From NCBI RefSeq assembly GCF_907165205.1, contig NC_058194.1:21452856-21516855 (forward strand): a DNA stretch of 64,000 bases, read 5' to 3'. Below the pieces are notes generated by a model that had not been told where the DNA came from, ran no database searches, and was given only the letters and a program-made list of their open reading frames with translations. A program made the translations under genes and the position numbers. The first letter of the stretch is position 1, and each line of letters opens with the position of its first letter. Of this stretch, positions 11,107 through 22,600 are shown piece after piece. The DNA comes from Coccinella septempunctata. Taxonomy: Eukaryota; Arthropoda; Insecta; Coleoptera; Coccinellidae.

Positions 11107-14100
11107 ATTTCCATCTTACCGAAAGCAACGTTCTTTCGGACATTATGGTTCCTTTTGATCATCTACCATTCCGAGGCAACATACAGGCTCCAGGAAAGGT
11201 ATGCATGGAACTACATCGATTATGCTTTCGACAGTTTCGATCACAAGATCCAGGCACAACTTACGCGAAACTACATTCCTGAAAACAACTTGCCAGTCGG
11301 AATCGAAGTATGGAACGACAAAATGTTCATTTCTGTACCGAGGTGGATGGAAGGTGAGTTTATTTGGATAATCCGCATCGCCGATCATTTAACACGTTAA
11401 CGACATAATTGATTAAAAAGTTACGTCGATATGAACGAGTGAAACAAAAAATTCGATTATTTTTGAATTGGAATTGGAATTCTACGATAATGGAAAAAAT
11501 CAAGAAATCAAATTGAATTGAATATTCATAGAATCAGAATTCAGATCATCTTTTATTTCGATTGCCTGTTACTCTCACTCTCAAGAGTACCTAAACACTC
11601 AATAACACAATACATAGACATAAATAAATAGTTTAGTCTATGACACAATACAATGTCTTCTATTGGTTTTCGCCGCTAAAAATAATCTTTTGTCTTTGTC
11701 TTTATCTCAGAATTTGATCATACGAAAATCACTCAATGTGGTATAGAGGAGTTTCATGATATGCGAAATCTCATACTGCTATACCTACCTATTATTCCGA
11801 GACCCACTAAACACATTTTTGCTGAGCCACAAAGTCTTTGGAATCACTGTACATCAAACGTGTATTTGAGTTCCTTGAAAATTGTTAAAAATGGGCATTC
11901 TAGCCCATTGAATTGAAAAACTTTCTTGTCTCTTAGTCTTCTTGTTCACATTTTCATATTTTTCACAGAATTCTCGCGTTTTATGAAAAAATTGCAAGAG
12001 ACAAGACAGTTTTCCAATTGAATGGGTTTAACAATTTTCAGGGAATTCACATTTTCATGTTTCAAGTTTCACTAACCGTGTGGTTAATGAATCAAAACGT
12101 CATGAGACAGAATTTTCCATTTTGAAAAAAGGGAAATTTTTTTTCAATTTCCTTCGACCCGCGCAATGACTATATGAAAATATTTTTGGCAGGCTTGATC
12201 CTTCCATCTGGTATAATCTGTATAATAATCAATAATTGCTGTTGGTATATACTCATAACAGGATAACATTGTTTCACTTCCGAGTAAAATTCCTAATAAA
12301 TCATCGCTCTATTCATAAAATATGAAAAGGTTGTTGTATTGTTTTCTTGTGCTTGTATCCCCCTTTGTCTGAAATCTCTAAAGTGTAAATTTCTGTATTT
12401 TTTTCTATGCAAATTTTTGGCCAGTTCTGTTAATATCCATCTATTCTATTATACCGAAAAATACCGATAACCATCAATAGTGTTTTTTACAGTACACCGC
12501 TTCGAAATGAGGAAAAATGTTAATTAATTGAAATACCAATGAAACTACAAAAATTCGAATAAAATTGTTTGTGCAAGAGTTTCTGCAAAAAATGAACTTT
12601 TCTTGGGGCTTGATGATGGATATAAATTCATTAACAATCTAAACTATGAATAAAGAACTTGTTTCTAAAGTTTTATTCAGCGAAAATCATGTAATCAAAT
12701 TTGCATACTTTATAAACTGCTAATTACAATATGATACCTTAAACACGCTTAATTAGTAATGATTAATAATAATATCATTATCATTTATCATGATCGTTCT
12801 ACACTTAATTGTCATGAAACTGAATTCAATCACATACAATAACTCGGTTCATTATTGATAATAATTTTGTATTATCGATAGTGAACTTAATTTTCATCGT
12901 TCACATTTTAAGACATGTATATTTCGTTGAAGAAATAGAAATAATTCACGTTTAATGATAAGAGACAGAATTTATTGATGATTTTCCGAAAATAACACAA
13001 TCAAATTTTTATAAAGTACGAAAAATTTTAAATATTGATTCGATCAACGTGTGCATAAAATCCAATTTAAAACTCGAAACCCTTTTTATCTCATTCTTGA
13101 ATTGTTTGATTGGTCTATTTTTCAAATGATTTCCTAGTTTTATAACTTGAACAAGTTTCGAATGAGCTACCTGGATGCGACATTTCATATGGATTCTTCC
13201 TGAATATCATGTACCTACCTACATATCGAAAGAACTAAATGAATAAAAATGAAGAGGATCATTCTTCTGTTTTCGAATATTCTTCTAAAGAAGAAATTAC
13301 TCAAAAAATTCTAAAGCCTTCTGACAGATCACAATGTTTTATATTCGTTTTGTGCAATCTATCAACAGTATACCAAAATAAGTTTAGATGAAAGGCCATG
13401 ACACCAGAAAATAAACGATTCCTGAAGATTCTTAAATCCTATTGTAACTATCAATCATTAAAACCCTCTTTATCGAAACCTCAATTTCAAACAAACAACA
13501 CCTAGAAATTAAATCTTGGATTTATAACAGCCTGTAGAATGCTGTTGAACTATTTGAATGAATACACGATGGTTACTATAATCAAATTAGTTTCTCCTGT
13601 AATGTTTGAACCTAGAGGTATTTTATCTGAAGAGATACCCCTAGTTAAGAAAATGTTATGTTTATCCCCAATATAATTTTACTTAAAAGTATTACTACTA
13701 ACTCTTCAAAAGTTTGTGATGAATTCAAAAATTTATTTGAGGTGCAAATTTTTCCCATATTTCCTATCTTACAGAATTAAATACCAGGTTGTTCGTATTC
13801 CTAATTTCCAATATTTTTAGGAGTACCTTCCACCCTCAACTACATATCGCTCACAGACATCAACTCCAAATCGCCTCTCCTCATTCCCTATCCCGACTGG
13901 AAATCGAACGAGCTAGGAAACTGCAACACCGGTATGAATACAGTATACAGAATCAAAGCCGACGAATGCAATCGTCTCTGGGTTCTCGACACCGGAACCT
14001 ACGGTATTGGAAACACCACACAACAGTTATGCCCATACAGTATCAACGTCTTCAACCTGAGGACAAACCAAAGGATCAGACGATTCGAGATCCCAGCCGA

Positions 14101-14960
14101 ACTGATCAAGGAAGGCACCTTCATAGCAAACACCGTCGTCGATGTTGGAAAGAGTTGCGATGATACTTTCGCTTATTTCAGCGATGAACTGGCCTACGGT
14201 ATGATCGTTTATTCTTGGGCTGAAAACAAGGCATGGAGATTCAAGCATGGGTATTTCTTCCCCGATCCATTAGCCGGTAACTTCACCATTGATGGATTAA
14301 CCTTCAACTGGGATGAAGAAGGTGAGTTATGAATTCAGTTTGGACACAACCAGTTCATCTATATGGTCCATTAGTCATTAGGAAATTGCTTGTTAAAATT
14401 TGCTATTATTTATTCCATAATTTTCAGGTGTTTTTGGTATGTCGTTGTCTCCCCGTTATGTCAGCGGTGAAAAATACCTCTACTTCAGTCCTTTGGCAAG
14501 TAACAGGGAATTCGCAGTATCTACAAACATCCTACGCAACAGTTCGAAGGTTGACGACAGCTACAACGATTTCATAGCCTTAGAAAGCAGGGGACCAAAC
14601 TCCCACACCACCGCCAGAGTCATGGACGATTATGGTATTCAGCTATTCAACCTCATCGATCAAAATGCCATTGGTTGTTGGAACTCGCTTCTACCTTACC
14701 ACCCCAAGTACCACTGCATCGTTGATAAGGACGATGTAGGCCTTATATTCCCTTCAGACGTTAAAGTTGATGCTCACAGGAATGTCTGGGTGATGTCGGA
14801 TAGGATGTCAAACTTCCTTCAGGCACCAGAAGGCCTCAATTACAACGAGGTTAACTTCAGGGTGTACATGGCACCTATGAAAGCCTTGATTCAAGGCACA
14901 ATCTGCGATGTCGGTTTGGAAGGCAGTCGCAGTTATCACGTCAACGAGTTGTTCGAATGA
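11107..14960 (+). CDS. yellow-family (major royal jelly protein) secreted protein
   Basis: Three coding exons are joined by phase: 11107-11353, 13821-14321 and 14428-14960 (427 codons including the stop). Introns have GT-AG borders (GAAG/GTGAG, TTTTTAG/GAG, AAG/GTGAG, TTTCAG/GT). The first visible exon has a hydrophobic signal-like segment (TLWFLLIIYHSEA). It is followed by the yellow/MRJP domain, recognisable from IPENNLPVGIEVW, GVPSTLNYISL, CNRLWVLDTG, FTIDGLTFNWDEEGVFGMSL and VDAHRNVWVMSDRM. The initiating ATG is uncertain. The frame is open upstream to 10984, but a good acceptor (CCGATTGCAG) at 11106 suggests that a short upstream exon supplies it. Members act outside the cell in cuticle pigmentation, development or reproduction; which yellow paralogue this is cannot be decided here. 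Intron 1 is 2.5 kb. Confidence 0.9.
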
Positions 14961-15084
14961 GATATTCCGAAGAAATTAAATTTTATTTATTGTTAATTGT
15001 AAGTGTTTTGTCTTTGTAAATTGTTTTTGTTTTTGTTTTCACTAAGATTACTTCTCTGGAAATACTCGCGATAAATTACACTTC

Positions 15085-15090
15085 AATAAA
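15085..15090 (+). terminator. Polyadenylation signal of the yellow-family gene
   Basis: AATAAA lies 125 bp after the stop codon. No other plus-strand gene follows nearby. Confidence 0.6.
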
Positions 15091-16015
15091 TTCTGAAATT
15101 GTTAGTTTTGATCTTTCATTATAAATAAATGTAGGTATATGAAATATTGTAGGCAGTATAGCTTTAATACAAGACGCTATACGAAAATATCGAAAATTTT
15201 CAGTTGCATGAGAAAAATTCATTGACAGCTAGATTGCCAAGTATGAAAAAAAGTAGGTAAGTATAAGAATGTTGTCTTTTTTGTTTTCTTACACGAACAT
15301 GGATTGCTCACACAGATATATCAAACTAATTCTAATACCTATATATAATTCAGGTATCAAGACCAAAAATCTCATTACTGCTCCATGCAATGACTATTGA
15401 TGAGAGAGATCAATGAATAGGTAATTATCAATTCTTTTTGATGAAAGATTAGATGTTTTCCATTATGAATGGCAGCTCTAATGAGATCTCTTTCATTAAA
15501 AGTTCGGATATTAATGAGAATTATCGTTTTCATCTGTCCAATAGGAAAATAAATTCACTAGATATTAAGTGTACAATCGAACAAAACCAGTACGGTATCG
15601 CACATTGTCACAAAAATGTTGTTATATAAACCTGCTTATTATCTCTTTATATGCATTTGGAAGTGATTGTTATCAATATTAAATTATCATTCAGTAATAA
15701 CCAAAACTTTCTTAAAAATTTCAATTTCTTTTCATATTTGCCAATTTCAGTTATTAATAGATTTCAAAAAGACTCTCGTTATTATAATTTGATTTGAGCA
15801 TAACTTTAGAATAAAAATATTCAAATGAATTAATTTGTGGGTATTATCTATCTAAAATTTGCGTACCGATAGATGAGATCTCGATCTATAGAAAAATTAT
15901 GAGTGCTTCCAAGAATTGAATAAATAACGAGATTTCATTTTTCATTCCCGGATGCAATCATTAATCATTAGAAATGAAATGCTCAAACATAAAAAAAATT
16001 ATTTATCAAACAAAC
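15091..16015. other. Intergenic, no gene seen
   Basis: I searched this stretch on the minus strand for a second serpin exon to follow the one at 16016-16120 and found no serpin core motif (such as NxLISPLSI, or VNALYFKGxW). Confidence 0.5.
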
Positions 16016-16120
16016 CTGATATAACGATGATGTAAACTTGATATTTCCTTGCTGAAGATCTCTCAAAGCATCATTAGCACACACTACTGCAGCGAACATT
16101 ATTAAAAGAAGGATCTTCAT
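16016..16120 (-). pseudogene. Orphan serpin signal-peptide exon
   Basis: A single 35-codon exon starts MKILLLIMFAAVVCAND and ends with FTSSLYQ before a GTTTGT donor. It closely parallels the first coding exon of the serpin at 39865-39978. Both follow an acceptor with GAAAAAA before the ATG, both begin ATGAAGAT, both encode a signal peptide and the start of helix A (here NIKFTSSLYQ, there NNEFSARLYK), and both end in phase 0. No downstream serpin exons exist on the minus strand between here and position 1. It is most likely what remains of a duplicated serpin gene whose body was lost. Alternatively, an intron of over 16 kb would have to span the yellow gene. Confidence 0.75.
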
Positions 16121-18610
16121 TTTTTTCCTGGAATGAAATGATTGATTAACTGAAATGATTATCTTAATGATGTTCTGAAAATTCTACATAACAATTCGTT
16201 TTCGTTATATTAATTCAATATTTTCACCACAATGCGGATGGCAGAAAATATGTGAACTTTTTATTCAGATATACTAAAAATCTTCTTTTCTACAAACGTG
16301 CGCGTTCAACCCTTTTCCCGCACCCATTTCAAGTCGCAAAGTCACTTTCCCAAACAGATATCATTGCATATGAATTAATAAAATCAAATTGGATCTGTTT
16401 CGTAAAATGGATATAGGTAATATGAATTACACATATATATCAAAACCGCTTGAAGAAACAAATACTGTTCCTAACTTTACCGGAAATCGTCTTTTCATGT
16501 ACTCAACTGCTTGCCCGAACTTGTTAAGAAAATAACTATTTCAATTTTGAATTCTCTGATTATAAAAAAATGGACCCATGCACATTTGGAAATTCTGATT
16601 TCGAAATAATGAAGTGATGTTTCGTAATGATATGCGAGATGTAGGTATGGGAAAAATTTTGCATTAGGAAATTACGACAACTCTTCAAATTTTTGCACAT
16701 TACAAAATAGAAACATTTATTTTTACTGTATATAGAATGAAGGAGTTGGGGTAAAGTGAAGGCTTTAAACTGATCAAAAACGAACTACAAATTTTCAAAA
16801 CAAAAAATGCTTCAAAAACTAAAAAAAGTACACAGCAAAGGGGAAGAAATTCTGTGTATTTACTCCAAAACCGATATTCTTCAAGCGTATTCATTCGTCA
16901 GACTACCATTACTAGCTACTTAGTAGAAGAACCCTGAAAAACGGAAATATATTCATTCTTGAATTCGTTATATCAATCATTATTTTCAAATTTTTCAGAA
17001 GCATCATCGGCCGGCACTTTGAGCTTTACTAAGAATTTAGAATTAAATGGATCTCCTCACACCTGATGGTCAAAGCCTGTTTTACCTCATCCATTCATTA
17101 CTAAAACTTCCATATTCATGAAAAATTGAAAGAATTACCCACAGTTGAAAATTTTTTTCTCTATTAAAATTTTCATTCCATCGTTTCAAACCAAAACATT
17201 TCTTATTTGTTCTTCGAAGCAAGATTTTTCCCTATCTAATACCGGCGATCATAGCGGTGAATTTTCATCAGTAGTAAAGATTATTAGTATACTGACCTTG
17301 TCCCTAGCAACCTGTTAGCACCAACACCGGACTGAAGTAGAATTGAAGAAGATCAAGTTTGAAATCTTCGAAATAATCCCCACTCAGTAAACTGGTCATA
17401 AAAGTTATTTATGATTTTTTTTTAGTATCAAAAATACTTGTATCAGGAGTTGTACCGAGTCGATGGCCTTTTAATTAGGTATTCTTGTAGACTCTTACAA
17501 TTTACAAAGACAAGACAAATTAGTATTCCCTATAAAAATATGAATATTGACAACGAAACGTCCATTGAAATCTCTAAAAGTTCTGGTCCTCAGAACAGAA
17601 ATCATGGAAAGAGAAAATATTTCAAAAATAAAAAGGGCAGATATTTATGTCCAAAAATGTTTCCAGGTGCGAATAAAACAAAGAAGTTCACTTTATGTAC
17701 GTGGTAAGCTTTCGAGTAAAAATGATGGCACATTTTGTAATTCCTACATGAAATCGTGAAATCAGCCAAGAAGGCAACGCAAAATTTATTACCAAAGAAA
17801 TTTAGGGATACTTACTTACACTGAAAATGGAAAATTTATGAATTTGATGAATGAGAACTTATAGCGCATATTAAACTTGAAAACATCGCAATCTCGTTGA
17901 AATATTTTTTCTTCAAAATATTCAGTGGTGAATAAGAAAATGAACAACACTAATTACCATAAATAAACAGCATATTTGAAACATAGATCAAAAGAATATC
18001 AAATAAAAGAGTCAAAGTGGCAAATATTCTGTCTAGAGGCAATGTTGTGAAGAGAGATTTTGATATGCTCATTGTCATATTGGTTTCCAGGTTTGCCATT
18101 CGGCAAGAAATCATTCTCCATATCTCGTAGAACAATCCCTTACCTCACCTTTGGGGATCGTATATATCGCCATAAGTCCTTAATATCGAAATGTTCAAGC
18201 CACCACCGGCCAGGCCAGGCCAGGCCAGATTGCTGCGCGAGCTAGCGTCTCAAGATTATTTATAACAAAATCAAATGGATCTCGGCTAATAATACTGCCA
18301 ACGTTTCCAGATCCCTCTTCCGAATTTTCAAAAGTGATATTAGGTTAAACAAAGACCCAGTTATTCCTAATAAATCATTATATTCAGGTTTCAGATTTTT
18401 TTTCTCAAATGTTTAAGACCTTTGCTGAGCATTGAGAAGATTCTCAATTCGTTCTATTTTCGGTTCTTCAACCAAGAACACGTTCCAAGAAAATCCCAAC
18501 GAATCCTTCAAACTTCCAAGCTCGTGATCATAACGATCAAATCAAACTTATGCATCTTTATAAGAATACAGATGCGCATACTTCCGCGATTGTTTTGAGT
18601 TCCTCACTAA
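16121..18610. other. Intergenic, no supported gene
   Basis: The open frames at 17438-17759 are lysine-rich and overlap in two frames without domain similarity. A short GGCCA repeat (CCAGGCCAGGCCAGGCCAG) lies near 18210. An untranslated exon for the orphan serpin exon could lie here but I cannot identify one. Confidence 0.4.
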
Positions 18611-18658
18611 GCTGCATCCCAAAGATTATAGAGTACTTTATAATCTTTGGCTGCATCC
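18611..18658. mobile_element. 30-bp palindromic insertion with 9-bp target duplication
   Basis: The direct repeat GCTGCATCC occupies 18611-18619 and 18650-18658. Between them is exactly 30 bp: CAAAGATTATAGAGT followed by its near-perfect reverse complement (one mismatch in 15). It interrupts the left terminus of the larger inverted-repeat element that runs to about 18890. A second copy of the same palindrome is at 61465-61501. It is likely a minimal non-autonomous DNA transposon reduced to its terminal repeats. Confidence 0.7.
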
Positions 18659-18890
18659 ACATTATGCCGCTGTGTGCCGATCGGCAAAGCCGCTGTGTAT
18701 GTTGATGCACCAATCAGAGCGGCTTTAGTTGCAATTTAGACTATGCAATTTGACTGTGTGTGTGTGTTTGACTTTAGACTGCTTGCAATCATGTTGATTT
18801 GGATGCGTCTTCTCTCGTTGGCTTTACCGATGAGATTTTGACGATCGGCAAAGTCGCTCGGCATACAGCGGCATAATGTGGATGCAGCTA
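18650..18890. mobile_element. Terminal-inverted-repeat element (MITE-like)
   Basis: The left end reads GCTGCATCCACATTATGCCG and continues CTGTGTGCCGATCGGC. The right end, read on the minus strand, is GCTGCATCCACATTATGCCG then CTGTATGCCGAGCG. The arms are about 45 bp and around 150 bp of non-coding sequence lies between them. A related arm at about 19070-19130 shows a second copy next door. Confidence 0.75.
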
Positions 18891-18979
18891 AGCACCTTTA
18901 CACATTTTCAACGCGACTTGTTCGAAATGATCTGGCAAAGGTTCACGAGCCTTCAAAAAGTTGCATACACATTATACCG

Positions 18980-19140
18980 AGCGGTTTTGCCTTCCTTTGA
19001 TGGAGATCGAAAGTTCAGCGATTTTTCAGCGGCACACAGCGACATGTTGGGGCAAGCCGACAATGCATCCACATACGCAGCTGTGCTACGCAGCGGCAAG
19101 GCCGCTCGGCACACAGCGGCATAATGTGAACGCAGCTAAA
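18980..19140. mobile_element. Second, partial copy of the same inverted-repeat element
   Basis: The right end, read on the minus strand, is TTTAGCTGCGTTCACATTAT then GCCGCTGTGTGCCGAGCGGC, matching the neighbour's terminus with a few changes. Internal GCGGCACACAGCG and CGCAGCGGCAAGGCCGC strings repeat the same theme. The left boundary is unclear. Open frames here are by-products of the repeat. Confidence 0.55.
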
Positions 19141-19653
19141 GGTGTTCAACAGGATTTATTTTAACTTTTTTAAATTTTGAACTTTTTCATTATCCCAGTC
19201 AAAAAAGTATAAGTCAAATACATGGAAAACTGAATTTATTCTATAAATGCTACGATTTCTCATGTAATATCTACATAGAGTACATTATTTGAATAAATAA
19301 ATTTACAAATCCAACAAATATTTAAGTATAGGACTAGATATTATGGCCAAACAATTTTCATAAATAAAAACTATAAATATATACAACTTAAAAATTAGAT
19401 ATTCAAAAGTTCATCAACTAGATTAATCATGAAACACAAGGAACACATAAATGGCTAAAGAAATTAGACATGCAGGAAGAATATTCAATCATAAAAATTT
19501 TAAATGAAAATAGAGCTATTCAAATAAATTATTCAAAAATAAGTATCAATTATATGAATCATTATATTCTAGGGTAAGAATTTAAAAAACAATTAAAGAA
19601 ATTAGACATGCAGGAAACTGAGAAAAACATCAATGAAGGTTAAAAAGTCGTAT

Positions 19654-22600
19654 TCAATTGACCTCCTGCCCTCTGAGATTATCTTCATTATCATCCAGCC
19701 CAACAAAGGACCCTAACCTAGAAATACGTTTTGGCGTATTACTTTCTTCTTCACTTGGAACAGCGTTTGAATTCGATGCTTTACTTGATGGTTCTACCTC
19801 TGCTTCTATCCATTTTTTACTGTCTTTTTTAGTTACAGTCTTCTTTTTGCTTTCTTCAATCTTCTTCCAAATACTCGCTATTTTACTTGTTACTTGCTTT
19901 TTAGTAGAATTTGACCCGTTTAAACTCGTATTGCTATCTGATCTTTGGTACTGAATTGTCTTTTTTATTGCACCACTTTGCTGAACCTTTTCAGGTTCAC
20001 TTTTCAAGCTATGGCTCGATAGAGAGCTCTGGATTCTCCTGGAAAATGTATTTTCACGGCTGTCGGCACTCGTAGAACGATTATAAATTTTTATATTCGA
20101 CGGCTTGGAGTTTCTATCAGAACTAGCCGATTTGAAACCAGCAGATCGAGGAATGTTACTCTGTTTCATTGACATTTTAGGAATGGAGCTTTTGATGGAT
20201 CCGGGAACAGGTATTCTTGTTACATCGGGATTTTTTCCTTTACTCTGATTGTTATTAGCAGGGAGGTCGTCCTTTGTGAAAGTACCTTGTCGCTCTAGTG
20301 GCTTAGGCGGATTTTTCTTACAATCAATTGCAGGTCGAGAATTACTAGGTTTGGTGTTCTTCTGTAGTACTGGGGAAATGGTAGTCATTTGAGAGACACC
20401 ACTTCCTGAGACTGGCCTGCTGGTTGGATTTGTAGCTTTACCTTTTGTAGGAGGTCTTGATGCTATTCTACTAGGCTTTGACTGGATAGGTTTTGGTGTC
20501 GTAGTTTTGAGAGTGGAAGTCACATTTTTAACTAAATTTGATGTCACATTCTTAACTGGCTTTATCGATTTTGGAGTCACTTTATTCAGATTACTTTTGG
20601 AATATAATGCTTTTCTTCTGCCCCTTATTCCTTTAGGCTGCTCATCAGCTTCATTCCTGAGTTCTTGGACTTTTTTCTCGTCGGGTTTCACAATTTTTGG
20701 CTTTGGAGGATCTCTAATCACTTCATCATCAGAAGTAATTGAGCAATTTTCCAAAGAATCACCTAACTTGTCCTGTTCAGGTTTCTGAGGTTCATTAGGT
20801 GCAATGACTGGTATATTATTTCTGAGGCCCCAGCTCTTGTGATAAGTTCTGTAATTGACAGAGCTTCCAGAATTGGGTTCAGATTCATCGTCATTCGATA
20901 CAAGGCTAATTGTTTCACAGTCAAGTATTTCGTCAAGATTAGTTTGAGCATCCTTTAGAGTTCTCACAACTTTGTTTGCTTCTTTCTCCACCATAAGATG
21001 CATTTCTGTATCATCAGCTATGGCGCATTCCCTCGCTAATAAATTAGATAGGGCTTGTGAGTCTTCAAGTGTTTGGGTTTTGAAGCGTTCCTTATTGGTC
21101 AACCTTCTTTGCAAAATATTCTTTCGAATAGAAATCTTAGATTTAGCTGGACTGGGCTCTTTAGAACTGTCCGATTCAGATTCCTTTTGTTGTTGCTGCA
21201 TATTCAGATTATGGAAATTTGGTATCTGACTAACCTCCAATACTTGAGTTTGAAACCTTGACCTCTCACTCAATCTCCTCTCTTTCGGTGATAATTTGGA
21301 AGACGTCGAGTCGGTTACGAATGCCTGTGGGGCATTCACTGAGTCAACATTTTGCGAAGCAAATTTAGTCTCATCAGTTGTTATTTCCCCTCTTACAACA
21401 GGGAAACCATTTGGCACTTCATTCGAATTTTCTTCTTGATTAATTATGCTATCCTTCATCACCATTTCTGCTGCAATGATATATGTTTTGTATCTTTCTT
21501 TAGCTAATGCACGTTTTTGTTTGGATGTTAAACTCTTGTTCAAAGATTTTTGCCTTTTAGGAGTATCTTCACTACTACTAGCACTGGACTGAATCGGTGT
21601 TATGCTATTTGCATCAGAGAATTCAGTTGCGTCATTTTCAGTTTGTAAATGATTTTCTGTAACATGTGTCAAACAATCTTCAAACATTTCTGTCTCTGTA
21701 CCTATCGAAGTAGTTGCTACATCAGCTAAAGAATTGCACAAGTCAGTGACTGTCACACTTAGTAACTGGCTAGATGAATCCAAATTTAGAAAACCGGAAG
21801 GCATTTTAGAGGAAACATTTCTATTTGAATACATATGAATTGGTCCATTGATTATAAAAGCCTTTTTCGAATCTGATATGTCATTTGAGTGTGTCGGAAT
21901 ACTCCTATTAGTTCCTCCTTGATTTACAGAATTCATCTCCTCCTTGAAAGTCATCTGATGATTAAGATTATCAACACTGGGATTATGAGATAGAGAATGA
22001 TTTAAAGCCCTCTTCACCATAATATTAGAGGGTAAAGACTTTTTTCTTGTCATTTTAGGGCTGCCTGGTTTACTGTCTAGAAATCCTATCATGCTATTTG
22101 ATAAGGAATTCAGATGTGATGGTGGTTGAACTTGGTCAATTTCAAAAGAGACCAAACTATTCACACTTGATGACATGTCAGCTTCCTCTTTGAAAGCTTC
22201 GGCAATCTTAGTAGCTTCCATTGCAATCAATGTGGAATCTGTCATAGTGGTTGTATTGAGAGATGAAAAATCATTTGAGACTATTTCAACTTGTTCCACT
22301 TCATTCGTACAGTTTAGGTCATTTTTCTTGGATGAAGTATTAGTTTCACTTTCACTATTAAATGATACGACATTTGGGGCACTTACAGAGATGCTTGGAA
22401 AGGTGGCCTCGTTGGGGGAAGAATTTTCATCCCAAGTGTTATCATTGTTACTACTTTTATACAAAGAATCTTTATTCTGCAGATGGGAAGATGCTTGTGA
22501 AACCAATTCGGCTGTGAAACGATCTAAAGATTCGATCATTGCATCTGGATCCAACATTCTGATATCAACATTAGCCGAATCATTGCAACTCATTTCAAGT

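Noticed and set aside
17438..17759. Overlapping lysine-rich plus-strand frames
   Set aside because: They overlap in two frames over the same DNA with no domain and no splice context.
18876..19164. Two plus-strand frames of 67-82 codons
   Set aside because: They fall within the inverted-repeat elements and exist only because those repeats are GC-rich.
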